This document shows positions 27,457 to 36,239 of a stretch of DNA of 64,000 nucleotides, in pieces. Made by a program: the position numbers and the translations under genes. How positions within the stretch are numbered: the stretch's first letter is position 1; each line of letters starts with the position of its first letter. The notes under the pieces were generated by a model. That model did not search any database, was not told the origin of the DNA, and saw nothing but the letters and a program-made list of their open reading frames with translations. The DNA comes from Actinopolymorpha rutila (lineage in GTDB: Bacteria; Actinomycetota; Actinomycetes; Propionibacteriales; Actinopolymorphaceae): NCBI RefSeq assembly GCF_013407855.1, contig NZ_JACBZH010000001.1, positions 248,001 through 312,000 on the forward strand, read 5' to 3'.

Positions 27457-28221
27457 ATGGCCGTGACTAGTGTGAGTCGTCGGCTACGAGTGCTCGGAGT
27501 GCCCGTCGACGCCGTCGACATGCAGGGCACGTTGAACTGGGTGGAGGAGCGGGTCGCCAGCCGGAAGAGCGGCACCCACCTGTGCGTCAACGCGGCGAAC
27601 GTGGTTCGCGCGCACGACGACCCCGACTACCTCGCCGTCCTCGAACGCGGTGACCTGATCGGCTCCGACGGCCAGCCGTTCGTCTGGGCGGCGCGTGCCC
27701 TCGGCCAGCCGCTGCCGGAGCGCGTCGCCGGGATCGATCTGATGGAGCAGGTGCTCGACCGTTCCCGGGAGACCGGGTGGCGGGTCTACCTGCTCGGCGG
27801 CCGCGACGAGGTGGTCCGCCGGCTGGCCGGTCAGCTCAGCGCCCGCGGCGTTCGCATCGTGGGTCACCGCGACGGCTACTTCGGTCCCGACGACGCCTCC
27901 CGGGTGTGGGACGAGGTTCGGTCGGCCGACCCGGACGTGGTATTCGTCGGGATGCCGACCCCCACCAAGGAGCACTTCATCATCGAGGGCGCCCACCAGG
28001 CCCAGGTGCCGGTGTGCATCGGGGTGGGCGGCAGCTTCGACGTCCTGGCCGGCGACCTGCGCCGGGCGCCCGCGTACATGCAGCGACTGGGGCTGGAGTG
28101 GTTGTTCCGGCTGCTGCAGGAGCCCCGCCGGTTGTTCACGCGGTACGCCGTGACCAACACGAGGTTCCTCGCCCTGGTCCTGCGGGCGATGGTGCGCCGG
28201 ACCCGGACCGCGCGAGGGTGA
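27457..28221 (+). CDS. WecB/TagA/CpsF family glycosyltransferase
   Basis: A 254-residue GT26 enzyme that typically moves N-acetyl-mannosamine(uronic acid) or a similar sugar onto an undecaprenyl-linked acceptor in cell-wall or capsule polymer synthesis. Seen: THLCVNAANVVRAHDD near residue 40, SDGQPFVWAARALG, ERVAGIDLMEQVL, VYLLGG and the family motif VFVGMPTPTKEHFI, then GVGGSFDVLAGDLRRAP. The upstream 177 bases are unusually AT-rich for this region. The ATG has an AAGGGG ribosome-binding site 10 bases before it. It has no polymer gene cluster around it. Confidence 0.88.
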   Translation: MAVTSVSRRLRVLGVPVDAVDMQGTLNWVEERVASRKSGTHLCVNAANVVRAHDDPDYLAVLERGDLIGSDGQPFVWAARALGQPLPERVAGIDLMEQVLDRSRETGWRVYLLGGRDEVVRRLAGQLSARGVRIVGHRDGYFGPDDASRVWDEVRSADPDVVFVGMPTPTKEHFIIEGAHQAQVPVCIGVGGSFDVLAGDLRRAPAYMQRLGLEWLFRLLQEPRRLFTRYAVTNTRFLALVLRAMVRRTRTARG

Positions 28222-28330
28222 CGGTCGGCGGCCCGACGTGCGGAGGATGACGCTCCGCGCGAGGTGACCCGCTGACCAGGCGTGGATAAGGGGTGGGCCG
28301 TCCGGGGGAGACCCCATACGATTGGCCCAC

Positions 28331-29809
28331 GTGTCATCAACCTGCGAATCCGCCGGCTCGTCGGCTCCCTCCCCGTCACTGAGCCCGTCGTTGGTGGCGC
28401 CCGCCGGCAGCGCCGCGGAGTCCCACCGCACCCCCGCCTACGCCGACGTCGCCGTGGCGACGCTGGACGCGGAGCGGGCCACCGCGCAGACGACCGTGCC
28501 GGCGCAGTCGGCCCCGGCCCGTGGCGGCTGGCCGGCCTGGCTGCTCCTCGCCGCCGTCGTTCTCCTCGCCTTCAACCTCCGCCCCGCCGTCTCCGGCCTG
28601 GGTGCCGTCCTGGACGAGGTGAGCGCGGACCTCGGCGTCTCCGCGCTGGTGGCCGGTGTCCTGACCACACTGCCGGTGCTGAGCTTCGCCGCGTTCGGTG
28701 CCATGGCGCCCGGCTGGTCGCGCCGGTTCGGTTCCCGGCAGGTGCTGGCCGCGGCGCTCCTCGCCGTGGTGGCCGGCCAACTGGTGCGGGTGCTCGTCCC
28801 GTCGGTGCCGGTGTTCCTGCTGGCCACGACCATCGCACTGGCCGGGATGGCGGCCGGGAACGTCCTCGTCCCGGCGTTCGTCAAGGCGTACTTCCCGGGG
28901 CGGGTCGGCCTGGCCACCGCCGCGTACACCACCTCCATGGCCGTCGGCACCACGTTGCCGGCCGCGCTGACCGTGCCGATCGCGCACGCGTTCGGCGGCT
29001 GGCGGTTCGGTCTCGGGGCCTGGGCGGTCACCGCGGGGGTGGCGCTGCTGCCGTGGCTGGTGCTGGCCCGGCGCCGGGGGGTGGTCGCTCGGCCGGCCGG
29101 GTCCAGCGGCCGGCACGAGTCGCTGTGGTCGGTCGGCCGGTCACCGCTGGCGTGGTCGCTGGCGGGATACTTCGGGCTGCAGTCGTTGCAGGCGTACGCC
29201 GCGTTCGGCTGGCTGCCGCAGATCTTCCGTGCCGCCGGGGTGGACGCCGCCCATGCGGGGCTGCTGCTGGCGATCCTGCCGCTGGTGGGCGTACCCCTGT
29301 CGCTGCTCTTCCCGTCGCTGGCCGCCCGGCTGCCCGACCAGCGGCCGCTGGTGTGGGCGTGCGGCGCGGCGTACATCGTCGGGTACGTCGGGCTGCTGCT
29401 CGCGCCCGCTTCCGGGGCGGTCGCCTGGGCGATCCTGCTCGGCCTGGGCGGCGGCGCGTTCCCGCTGACGCTGACGATGATCGGGCTGCGCTCCCGGTCG
29501 CACGACGTGACGGCGCGGTTGTCCGGGTTCACCCAGAGCGTGGGCTACCTGCTGGCGGCCTGCGGGCCGTTGGCGATGGGCGCGCTGTTCGACGTGACCG
29601 GCGGATGGACGGTGCCGATCGGGCTGCTGCTGGTGCTGGTGGTGCCGCAGGTGGCGACCGGGCTGATGGCGGCCCGGCCGAGGTACGTCGACGACGAGCT
29701 GGCCGCCGCGGACGCGGCGCAGGACGTCGCCGCCGAGGACTTCGCCGCTGATCCTGGGGCCGCCGGCGAGCGTGCCGACGTGGACGGTCCGGGGCACTCT
29801 CGCGGTTGA
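28331..29809 (+). CDS. MFS transporter, CynX/NimT type
   Basis: A 492-residue major facilitator with about twelve membrane helices between residues 70 and 450. The first helix carries LLAFNLRPAVSGLGAVLDEV, the signature of the CynX (cyanate) / NimT (nitroimidazole) group of exporters. Both termini are cytoplasmic low-complexity extensions: Ser/Pro/Ala at the front and Asp/Ala at the end. GTG 28331 lies 8 bases after a TACGAT box (28317-28322), so it is probably leaderless. The substrate is unknown. Confidence 0.88.
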   Translation: MSSTCESAGSSAPSPSLSPSLVAPAGSAAESHRTPAYADVAVATLDAERATAQTTVPAQSAPARGGWPAWLLLAAVVLLAFNLRPAVSGLGAVLDEVSADLGVSALVAGVLTTLPVLSFAAFGAMAPGWSRRFGSRQVLAAALLAVVAGQLVRVLVPSVPVFLLATTIALAGMAAGNVLVPAFVKAYFPGRVGLATAAYTTSMAVGTTLPAALTVPIAHAFGGWRFGLGAWAVTAGVALLPWLVLARRRGVVARPAGSSGRHESLWSVGRSPLAWSLAGYFGLQSLQAYAAFGWLPQIFRAAGVDAAHAGLLLAILPLVGVPLSLLFPSLAARLPDQRPLVWACGAAYIVGYVGLLLAPASGAVAWAILLGLGGGAFPLTLTMIGLRSRSHDVTARLSGFTQSVGYLLAACGPLAMGALFDVTGGWTVPIGLLLVLVVPQVATGLMAARPRYVDDELAAADAAQDVAAEDFAADPGAAGERADVDGPGHSRG

Positions 29810-29910
29810 CGGTTCCGGCCGTCCGCGGCGGGTTCGCGCGCTGTCGCCCACTGTGATCGTTCGCCATACTTGGCCACACCAGTAGGCCCTGGCCGGGAGG
29901 CGACACGACC

Positions 29911-31293
29911 GTGACCGAGACCTCCGACACCCTCGAGGCGAACGGCGCCGCGCTGTACGTCGGAACCGCCACCGCCGACATCACCCCCTCCGACCCGGTA
30001 CCGCTGGCCGGGTTCGCGGTCCGGCTCGAACCCTGGGAGAAGGTGCGGGCGCCGCTGGCGGCGCAGGTGTTCGCGTTCGGCGACGCGGCCGGCACCTGCA
30101 CGGCGCTGCTGGTCTGCGCCGACCTGCTGTGGTGGGGGCCGGACACGGTGGCCGACCTGACCCGGCGGATCGAGGCCGAGCACGGCGTACCGGAGGGCAG
30201 CGTCGTCCTGCACGCCTCGCACACCCACTGCGCACCCCAACCGGGGCTGACGTTCTCCCCGCTCATCGGCCAGGGGGACCCCGCCTACGTCGCCCACCTG
30301 ACCGACGCCGTGCTCGCCGCGATCGGTGAGGCCCTCGCCGGGATGGAACCGGCGTACGTCGAACGCGGCACCGGCAGCTGCGGGTTCGGCATCAACCGCC
30401 GGCGGGCCAACCTCGACGGCACCTACGGCGGCCCGAACCCCAACGGCCCGAACGACCCGGAGGTGGGCGTGCTCCGGCTGGCCCGCCCGGACGGCTCGAC
30501 CCGGGCGCTGCTGGTCCACTACACCTGCCACCCCGTCGTCTCCGCCGACCCGCAGGTGTCGCCGGACTACCCGGGCGCGATGCGGTCGGCCCTGGAGCAC
30601 ACCGTCGGGGAGGGCGTACCCATCGGCTTCCTGCAGGGCTGCTGCGGCGACGTCAACCCGAACGTCGTTCGGAACGGGGAGTTCCACCGTGGCGGCGACG
30701 AGGAGATCGAGGCGATCGGGCAGCAGTTGGCCGCCGCGGTCGGCGCGGTCCTCGGCCGGCCGCTGCGGCGACTGCCTCCGCTGCCCCCCGGCGGTGTCGC
30801 GGTGCGGACCCACACCGTCAACCTGCCGTTGCAGGTGCCCTCCCGCGACGAACTGGCCCGCCGCCGGGAGGCGCCCGGCATCGACGGCGACTGGGCACGG
30901 CGGCTGCTCGCCGAGCCGGGCCGGCTGGTCGAGCAGGTGCCGCTGCGGCTGACCCGGGCCGACCTCGCCGGAGGCCTCACCCTGGTCGGTCTCGACGCTG
31001 AGGTGAGCGTGGCGTACGGGCACCACGTGAAGCGCCGTACGTCCGGCGCCGCCCTGCCGATCCCGTACACCAACGGAATGATCGGGTACGTCGTCACCGC
31101 CGCGCAGGTGCGGGAGGGCGGCTACGAGCCGGACCAGTCCTATCCGTACGTCTACCGCGCCGGCAGGTTCGCGCCCGCGGTGCAGGACCACGTGCTGACC
31201 GCGCTGGACGAGGTGTTGGCCGACCTTGCCCAGGACGAACTCGGCGTGCCCGGACAGCATGGCCCTTCCACGCAGATCGGAGACCACCGATGA
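29911..31293 (+). CDS. Neutral/alkaline ceramidase-like amidohydrolase
   Basis: A 460-residue protein resembling the N-terminal catalytic domain of neutral ceramidases: GTATADITPSDPVPLAGF at the start, the zinc-site HASHTHCAPQPGL near residue 108, a second histidine in LLVHYTCHPVV near residue 210 and QGCCGDVNPNV. There is no signal peptide and the C-terminal Ig-like ceramidase domain is missing, so this is likely a cytoplasmic hydrolase acting on a small N-acyl or sugar compound rather than ceramide. Its stop overlaps the next start (ATGA), making it the first gene of a coupled three-gene operon. Confidence 0.82.
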   Translation: MTETSDTLEANGAALYVGTATADITPSDPVPLAGFAVRLEPWEKVRAPLAAQVFAFGDAAGTCTALLVCADLLWWGPDTVADLTRRIEAEHGVPEGSVVLHASHTHCAPQPGLTFSPLIGQGDPAYVAHLTDAVLAAIGEALAGMEPAYVERGTGSCGFGINRRRANLDGTYGGPNPNGPNDPEVGVLRLARPDGSTRALLVHYTCHPVVSADPQVSPDYPGAMRSALEHTVGEGVPIGFLQGCCGDVNPNVVRNGEFHRGGDEEIEAIGQQLAAAVGAVLGRPLRRLPPLPPGGVAVRTHTVNLPLQVPSRDELARRREAPGIDGDWARRLLAEPGRLVEQVPLRLTRADLAGGLTLVGLDAEVSVAYGHHVKRRTSGAALPIPYTNGMIGYVVTAAQVREGGYEPDQSYPYVYRAGRFAPAVQDHVLTALDEVLADLAQDELGVPGQHGPSTQIGDHR

Positions 31294-32558
31294 CGGCGAC
31301 CAGGCCGACGACGGACGCCGACCGGCCGGCCCTGCTCGGCGGCGCCCCCGTACGCCAGGCGGCCTTTCCCGCCTGGCCGCCGGTGAACGACGCGGCCGTG
31401 CGCGCGGTCACCGAGGTCGCGAGGGCCGGCGTCTGGTCGGCCGCCGACGGGCCGGTGAAGACGGAGTTCGAGCGGGCGTTCGCGGCCTACCACGGCGCGC
31501 GGCACGGCCTGGCCGTGTGCAACGGGACCATTGCGCTGGAGATCGCGCTGAAGTCGCTCGGCATCGGCAGCGGCGACGAGGTGATCGTGCCGGGCTACAC
31601 GTTCCTGGCCACCGCGACCTCCGTGCTGGGCGTGAACGCACTGCCGGTGTTCGCCGACGTCGACCCGGAGTACGCCTGCCTGGCCCCGGACGCGGTCGAG
31701 GCCGCGATCACCCCGCGGACGAAAGCGATCATCCCCGTCCACCTCGCCGGGCATCCGGCCGACCTGGACCGGCTCACCGACCTGGCCCGCAGGCACGGGC
31801 TGGCGCTGATCGAGGACGCCGCGCACGCGCACGGGGCGAGCTGGCGGGGACAGCGGGTCGGGTCGTTCGGCACCTTCGGCTGCTGGTCGTTCCAGGCCAG
31901 TAAGAACCTGACCGCCGGCGAGGGCGGCATGGTCGTGACCAGCGACGACGAGCTCGCCGAGCGGGCGTGGAGCTTCCACCACTGCGGGCGTTCGCGGGCC
32001 GGCGCGTGGTACGACCACGGGATCCTCGGCGGCAACTACCGGTTGACGGAGTTCCAGAGCGCGATCCTGCTGGCCCAGCTCGCCGACCTGGGCGAGCAGC
32101 TGGAACGCCGCGAAGGCAGCGCCCGCGTCCTCGACGAGGGGCTGTCCCGGATCGCCGGGCTCACCCCGCTGGCCCGCGACCCGCGGTGCACGACGCACGG
32201 CTACCACCTGTACCAGTTCCGGTACGACCCGGACGCGTTCGGCGGGCTGCCGCGCGAGCGTTTCACCGCCGCCCTGAACGCCGAGGGAATCCCGTCCAGT
32301 CCCGGTTACGGCGTACCTCTCGACCGGCAGGGCGTGTTCGCGCATCGCCGATTCGACCAGCGCGCAACCGGATTCGACCCGTCCTACCCCGCGACCGACT
32401 ACGGCCGGCTCGACCTGCCGGTGACCGAGCGGTTCTGCGCGGAGCTGGTGTGGATTCCCCAGCAGGTCCTCCTCGGCTCCGACGCCGACATGGCCGATAT
32501 CGTCGCCGCGGCGGAGAAGGTCTCGGCGGCGGCGGACACCCTGGTGGAGGCGACGTGA
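31290..32558 (+). CDS. DegT/DnrJ/EryC1/StrS family PLP aminotransferase
   Basis: A 422-residue PLP enzyme that usually transfers an amino group to a keto-sugar or keto-cyclitol. Seen: NGTIALEIALKSLGIGSGDE, the PLP-stacking TFLATATSVL region, IEDAAHAHGA with the pyridine-nitrogen Asp (near residue 180), and the Schiff-base Lys in SFQASKNLTAGEGGM (near residue 207). The closest type by eye is the scyllo-inosose/keto-sugar aminotransferase group. It is coupled to both neighbours: ATGA overlap with the ceramidase-like gene and GTGA overlap with the dehydrogenase. An amino-sugar or aminocyclitol substrate is inferred. Confidence 0.88.
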   Translation: MTATRPTTDADRPALLGGAPVRQAAFPAWPPVNDAAVRAVTEVARAGVWSAADGPVKTEFERAFAAYHGARHGLAVCNGTIALEIALKSLGIGSGDEVIVPGYTFLATATSVLGVNALPVFADVDPEYACLAPDAVEAAITPRTKAIIPVHLAGHPADLDRLTDLARRHGLALIEDAAHAHGASWRGQRVGSFGTFGCWSFQASKNLTAGEGGMVVTSDDELAERAWSFHHCGRSRAGAWYDHGILGGNYRLTEFQSAILLAQLADLGEQLERREGSARVLDEGLSRIAGLTPLARDPRCTTHGYHLYQFRYDPDAFGGLPRERFTAALNAEGIPSSPGYGVPLDRQGVFAHRRFDQRATGFDPSYPATDYGRLDLPVTERFCAELVWIPQQVLLGSDADMADIVAAAEKVSAAADTLVEAT

Positions 32559-33562
32559 CCGAAGCGGCGGACGGCGCGCGGACGCTCGACGCGACGGCCC
32601 GGCCCCGGGTTGCGATCATCGGCACCGGCCAGATGGGCAGCCGGCACGTCGAGGCGTGGCACCGGCTCGGTGCCGAGGTCGTGGTCCACTCCCGTTCGCC
32701 CGAGCGCGGCCGGGCGTTCGCGTCCGAGCACGGCGTGCGGCCGGTAACCGAGCCGGCCGAGGTGCTCGCCGCCGCCGACGTCATCGACGTCTGCACGCCC
32801 ACCGACACCCACGCGACGCTCGCCCACTGGGCCGCTAGGGCCGGCCGGCACGTCGTCTGCGAGAAGCCGCTCGCCCGCGACCCTGCCGAGGGCCGGACGA
32901 TGATCGATGCGTGCATCGACGCCGGTGTCGGGCTGTGCGTGGCGCAGGTGCTGCGTTACTTCCCGGCGTACGTCGTGGCCCGGGACGCCATCGCCGCCGG
33001 CCGGATCGGGCGGCCCGAGGAGTTCACGTTCTTCCGGCAGGCGGAGAGCCCGGGCGCGCAGACCTGGTTCGCCGACGTGGCCCGGTCCGGCGGCCTCCTG
33101 GTCGACCTGGCGATCCACGACCTCGACTACGCCCGCTGGGTGGCCGGCGAGGTGAGCGAGGTCGTCGGCCGTACGACGCCGCGCTCCGGCCCCGGCGCCC
33201 CGCTGCGCAGCAACGCGACGCTCACCCACGCCGACGGGGTGACAACCCGGGTCGAGGCGGTCTGGGACGTGCCGGGCACCGAGGTGCGCTCGACGTTCGA
33301 GCTCGCCGGCGACGAGGGCGTGCTGCGGTTCGACTCCGCGGCACCGGTGGTGACCGACGGGACCGGTGCGGTGGTGTACGCCGACGACGGTTCGATCGAC
33401 CCGTTCGCCGAGCAGTTCGCAGAGTTCGTCACCGCGTTCACCGGCGGACCGGAGCCCAGGGTCACCGCCGAGGACGGCCTGATCGCGCTGGCGATCGCGC
33501 TGGGCGCCGAGGAGTCGGCGCGCACGGGCCGGCCGGTCGATCCCGCCGGCCTGCTCCGCTGA
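32555..33562 (+). CDS. Gfo/Idh/MocA family NAD(P)-dependent dehydrogenase
   Basis: A 335-residue sugar or inositol dehydrogenase: N-terminal Rossmann motif VAIIGTGQMGSRHVEAWH near residue 19, the characteristic catalytic CEKPLARD near residue 108, and the C-terminal barrel with GGLLVDLAIHDLDYARW near residue 183. GTG overlaps the aminotransferase stop. In pathways such as aminocyclitol or keto-sugar catabolism the dehydrogenase makes the ketone that the aminotransferase uses, or the reverse. The pair plus a ceramidase-like deacylase suggests a small amino-sugar pathway. Confidence 0.9.
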   Translation: MTEAADGARTLDATARPRVAIIGTGQMGSRHVEAWHRLGAEVVVHSRSPERGRAFASEHGVRPVTEPAEVLAAADVIDVCTPTDTHATLAHWAARAGRHVVCEKPLARDPAEGRTMIDACIDAGVGLCVAQVLRYFPAYVVARDAIAAGRIGRPEEFTFFRQAESPGAQTWFADVARSGGLLVDLAIHDLDYARWVAGEVSEVVGRTTPRSGPGAPLRSNATLTHADGVTTRVEAVWDVPGTEVRSTFELAGDEGVLRFDSAAPVVTDGTGAVVYADDGSIDPFAEQFAEFVTAFTGGPEPRVTAEDGLIALAIALGAEESARTGRPVDPAGLLR

Positions 33563-33723
33563 CGCACTTCGCGTCGCCCTCGTCCCGTCTCGGAAGGGCG
33601 TGACCGGGACCGGTCGCGGCAACGGTGTACGAAGATCGACTTCCGACCGAAAACCGTTAACGTGGGCGCGGGCGCCTGCGTCGCCAGGTGCCCTACCCCT
33701 GTCGCCGGGAAAGGGAGCAGTTC

Positions 33724-34605
33724 GTGCTTCGACGTACGCCACGACTCACGCGTGCACTCACCTTCGCGGGTGCGGCCGCACTCGCGCTCGCCACCTCCGT
33801 CGGGCTCGCGGCCGCGCCGGCCAGCGCCGACCAGACCAGTGTCAACGCAGCCCGCGCCGACCAGGCCCAGCCGGTACGGGTACGGGTGGCCAGCTACAAC
33901 ATCCACCACGGTGCGGGCCCGGACAACGTGCTCGACCTGCCCGACGTGGCCGACGAGATCCGCGGCCTGCGCGCGGACGTGATCGGCCTGCAGGAGGTCG
34001 ACCGGCACTGGGGTGACCGCAGCGACAACCTCGACGAGGCCGCCTGGCTGGCCGAGCGGCTGGACATGCACGTCGCCTACGCCGCCAATCTCGACCTGGA
34101 TCCGGCCACGCCGGGTGTGGAGCGCCGCCAGTACGGCACCGCGATCCTGTCCCGCTTCCCGATCGAGTCCTACACCAACACCCTGCTGCCGAAGTTCGGC
34201 GACCACGAACAGCGCGGCCTGCTCGTCGCCGACGTCAAGGTGCGCGGCGTGACGATGCGGTTCGCCAACACACACCTGCAGCACAACGACAACCTCGAGC
34301 GCCAGGCGCAGGCGCAGCGGATCATCGAGCTTCTCGGCGAGCAGCCGACCCGGACGTTCCTCACCGGCGACCTGAACGCCAGTGTCGGTGCGACCGAGAT
34401 CAAGATCCTGACCAACGTGTTCACCGACTCCTGGGCGGCGGTCGGCGTGGGCGACGGGTTCACCTACTCCCGGGAGGACCCGCACAACCGGATCGACTTC
34501 GTGATGTCGTCGCCGGACGTGCGGCCGTTGCACGCCCGGGTGGCCACCGACGCCGACGGCTCGGACCACCTGCCGGTGGTGGCCGACCTCGCCGTCCGTC
34601 GCTGA
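33724..34605 (+). CDS. Secreted endonuclease/exonuclease/phosphatase (EEP) family protein
   Basis: A 293-residue metal-dependent phosphoesterase fold with a signal peptide: basic start LRRTPRLTR, hydrophobic stretch, Ala-rich cleavage region ending PASADQ near residue 38. The core carries VASYNIHHGAG, the metal-binding Glu in GLQEVDRHWGDRS, FANTHLQHND, LTGDLNAS and the final SDHLPVVADL. Possible activities are DNase, phospholipase-C or inositol phosphatase. GTG 33724 follows AAGGGAG. A shorter, non-secreted paralogue follows immediately and shares QEVDRHW and YAANLDLDP, so they arose by tandem duplication. Confidence 0.88.
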   Translation: MLRRTPRLTRALTFAGAAALALATSVGLAAAPASADQTSVNAARADQAQPVRVRVASYNIHHGAGPDNVLDLPDVADEIRGLRADVIGLQEVDRHWGDRSDNLDEAAWLAERLDMHVAYAANLDLDPATPGVERRQYGTAILSRFPIESYTNTLLPKFGDHEQRGLLVADVKVRGVTMRFANTHLQHNDNLERQAQAQRIIELLGEQPTRTFLTGDLNASVGATEIKILTNVFTDSWAAVGVGDGFTYSREDPHNRIDFVMSSPDVRPLHARVATDADGSDHLPVVADLAVRR

Positions 34606-34646
34606 CCGCGCGGCCTTTCTACGGCCGTCCCCGTAGCGTGGACCGG

Positions 34647-35468
34647 GTGAGCAGCCCGCGGTTCCACGTGGAACACGAACACCCGCACGACCCCTCGGAG
34701 GGCGGTGGCCACGAACTGGCCGCCGCCCTCCGCGTCGTCACGTACAACGTCCACCACGGCGCGGACACGGAGGACCGGCTCGACCTCGCCCGGACCGCCG
34801 CGGTGCTCGCTCGCTCCGGCGCCGACCTGATCGGGCTGCAGGAGGTCGACCGGCACTGGTCCGAACGCAGTGCGTTCGCCGACCAGGCGGAGTGGCTGGC
34901 GACGGCGCTGGGCATGCACGTGGCGTACGCCGCCAATCTCGACCTCGACCCCGACGGGTCCGACGGGGCGGGGCAGGAGCGCCGGCAGTACGGCCTCGCG
35001 GTGCTGTCCCGGTTCCCGATCCTGTCGGTGCTGCACGAGCTGCTGCCACCTGGGCCGGGCCTCGAACCGCGCGGGCTCCTGGCCGTCGACGTCGACGTCG
35101 ACAAGGACGGGGGCAGGGAGCGGCTGCGGTTCGTCACCACGCATCTGTCCGAGGCCGATCCGCGAGCCCGCGAGAGCGAGGCCTCCCGGGTCGCTGACAT
35201 CCTCGGCCCCGCACCGCGGCGGACCATCCTCACCGGAGACCTGAATGCCCTGCCCGATGCCCCGGAGACCAAGCCGCTCACCGACGTACTCGCCGACGCC
35301 TGGCCGGCCGAAGGCTCCGACCCCGGCCACACGATTCCCGTGGCCGTCCCGGACCGCCGGATCGACTACGTGCTCGTCTCACCCGACCTGACGGCTCAAC
35401 GCGCGTGGGTGCTCACCGACGCGGACGCCTCCGACCACCTGCCGGTCGTGGCCGACGTACGGCTCTGA
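34647..35468 (+). CDS. EEP family metal-dependent phosphoesterase, cytoplasmic paralogue
   Basis: A 273-residue homologue of the preceding gene without a signal peptide. Conserved positions: VVTYNVHHGAD, GLQEVDRHWSERS, VAYAANLDLDP, RQYGLAVLSRFPI, LTGDLNALPD, RRIDYVLVSP and SDHLPVVADV. The N-terminal arm is His/Glu-rich (FHVEHEHPHD); it is translated from a parS-like palindrome at 34661-34674. GTG 34647 lies 7 bases after a TAGCGT box (34634-34639), probably leaderless. It stands alone with its own promoter despite the duplication. Confidence 0.85.
   Translation: MSSPRFHVEHEHPHDPSEGGGHELAAALRVVTYNVHHGADTEDRLDLARTAAVLARSGADLIGLQEVDRHWSERSAFADQAEWLATALGMHVAYAANLDLDPDGSDGAGQERRQYGLAVLSRFPILSVLHELLPPGPGLEPRGLLAVDVDVDKDGGRERLRFVTTHLSEADPRARESEASRVADILGPAPRRTILTGDLNALPDAPETKPLTDVLADAWPAEGSDPGHTIPVAVPDRRIDYVLVSPDLTAQRAWVLTDADASDHLPVVADVRL
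34661..34674. promoter_or_regulatory. parS-like 14-bp palindrome inside a coding region
   Basis: GTTCCACGTGGAAC, a perfect palindrome and the same 14-mer as the core at 1756-1769. Here it encodes residues 5-9 of the phosphoesterase. Intragenic parS sites are common in actinobacteria. Assignment as ParB site is inferred from the sequence match. Confidence 0.5.
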
Positions 35469-35485
35469 GCTCCGAGGACCCGGAC

Positions 35486-36010
35486 TCAGTCGGCGAGGGG
35501 TTCGTCCAGCGGGTCGCGCCACTTCGTACCCGCGTGCTCTCGTACGCATCCCAGCAGTTCCTCGGTCGGCCGCGACCAGCGTTCGACACCGGAGATCAGC
35601 AGCAGCCGGCGGTTTGGTTCCCAGCGCATCGCCCAGCGGTGCGGCTTCGTCTCCCACCCGCGCGTAGGGCGTACGGACAGGAAGCGGGCGCCACGCCACT
35701 TCACCAGCCCGACGCCGTCCAGGTCGCTCCACGGCATCCGCAGCCGGTTGGTGTTGAACAGCCCGACCATCGACAGGGCGGCCTCGTCGACCTCGATCGC
35801 GAACCAGCCGCGCAGCATCAGACAGCCGCCGATGCCGGGCAGGAACGCCACCGCCGCGAACAGGAGGAACCACAGCACGCCGGCGGTGCCGGGGGTCCTG
35901 ACCAGCATCGCGACGGCCGCACCCCCGAAGAAGAGCGCCATCACCGGGAGCAGGACGGCGCCGAGGAACGTGCCCAGTGGGTTGGGTCGGAACACTTCTT
36001 TGGCGCGCAC
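35486..36010 (-). CDS. PH-like domain membrane protein
   Basis: A 174-residue protein with two closely spaced membrane helices (about residues 14-60) followed by a bacterial PH-like region (FAIEVDEAALSMVGLFNTNRL..PWSDLDGVGLV). This architecture is common in small actinobacterial membrane proteins of unknown role. The GTG start was chosen because it gives RAKEVFRPNPLG directly before the first helix, as in related proteins; the open frame extends further upstream without family similarity. It is convergent with the EEP gene. Confidence 0.7.
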   Translation of the reverse strand: MRAKEVFRPNPLGTFLGAVLLPVMALFFGGAAVAMLVRTPGTAGVLWFLLFAAVAFLPGIGGCLMLRGWFAIEVDEAALSMVGLFNTNRLRMPWSDLDGVGLVKWRGARFLSVRPTRGWETKPHRWAMRWEPNRRLLLISGVERWSRPTEELLGCVREHAGTKWRDPLDEPLAD

Positions 36011-36239
36011 GGCCGACAGGGTATCCGTACGCGCCGACCGTGCGACCAGGCCCGCGAACTTGTCCACAGGCTGTCCTCCGCACGCGTTGTCCACAGACGC
36101 GCCGCCGGCCGGTCCGGCCCGACCGTCCGGACCAGTAGGCTCGGCACTTCGCCTCGCGACACCGGGATCGGGAGGCCGGGCCGGCGGCCGGGGTTGTGGT
36201 CTGGTCCGGGTAGGCGACGGGACGACGGAGGCCGGATCG

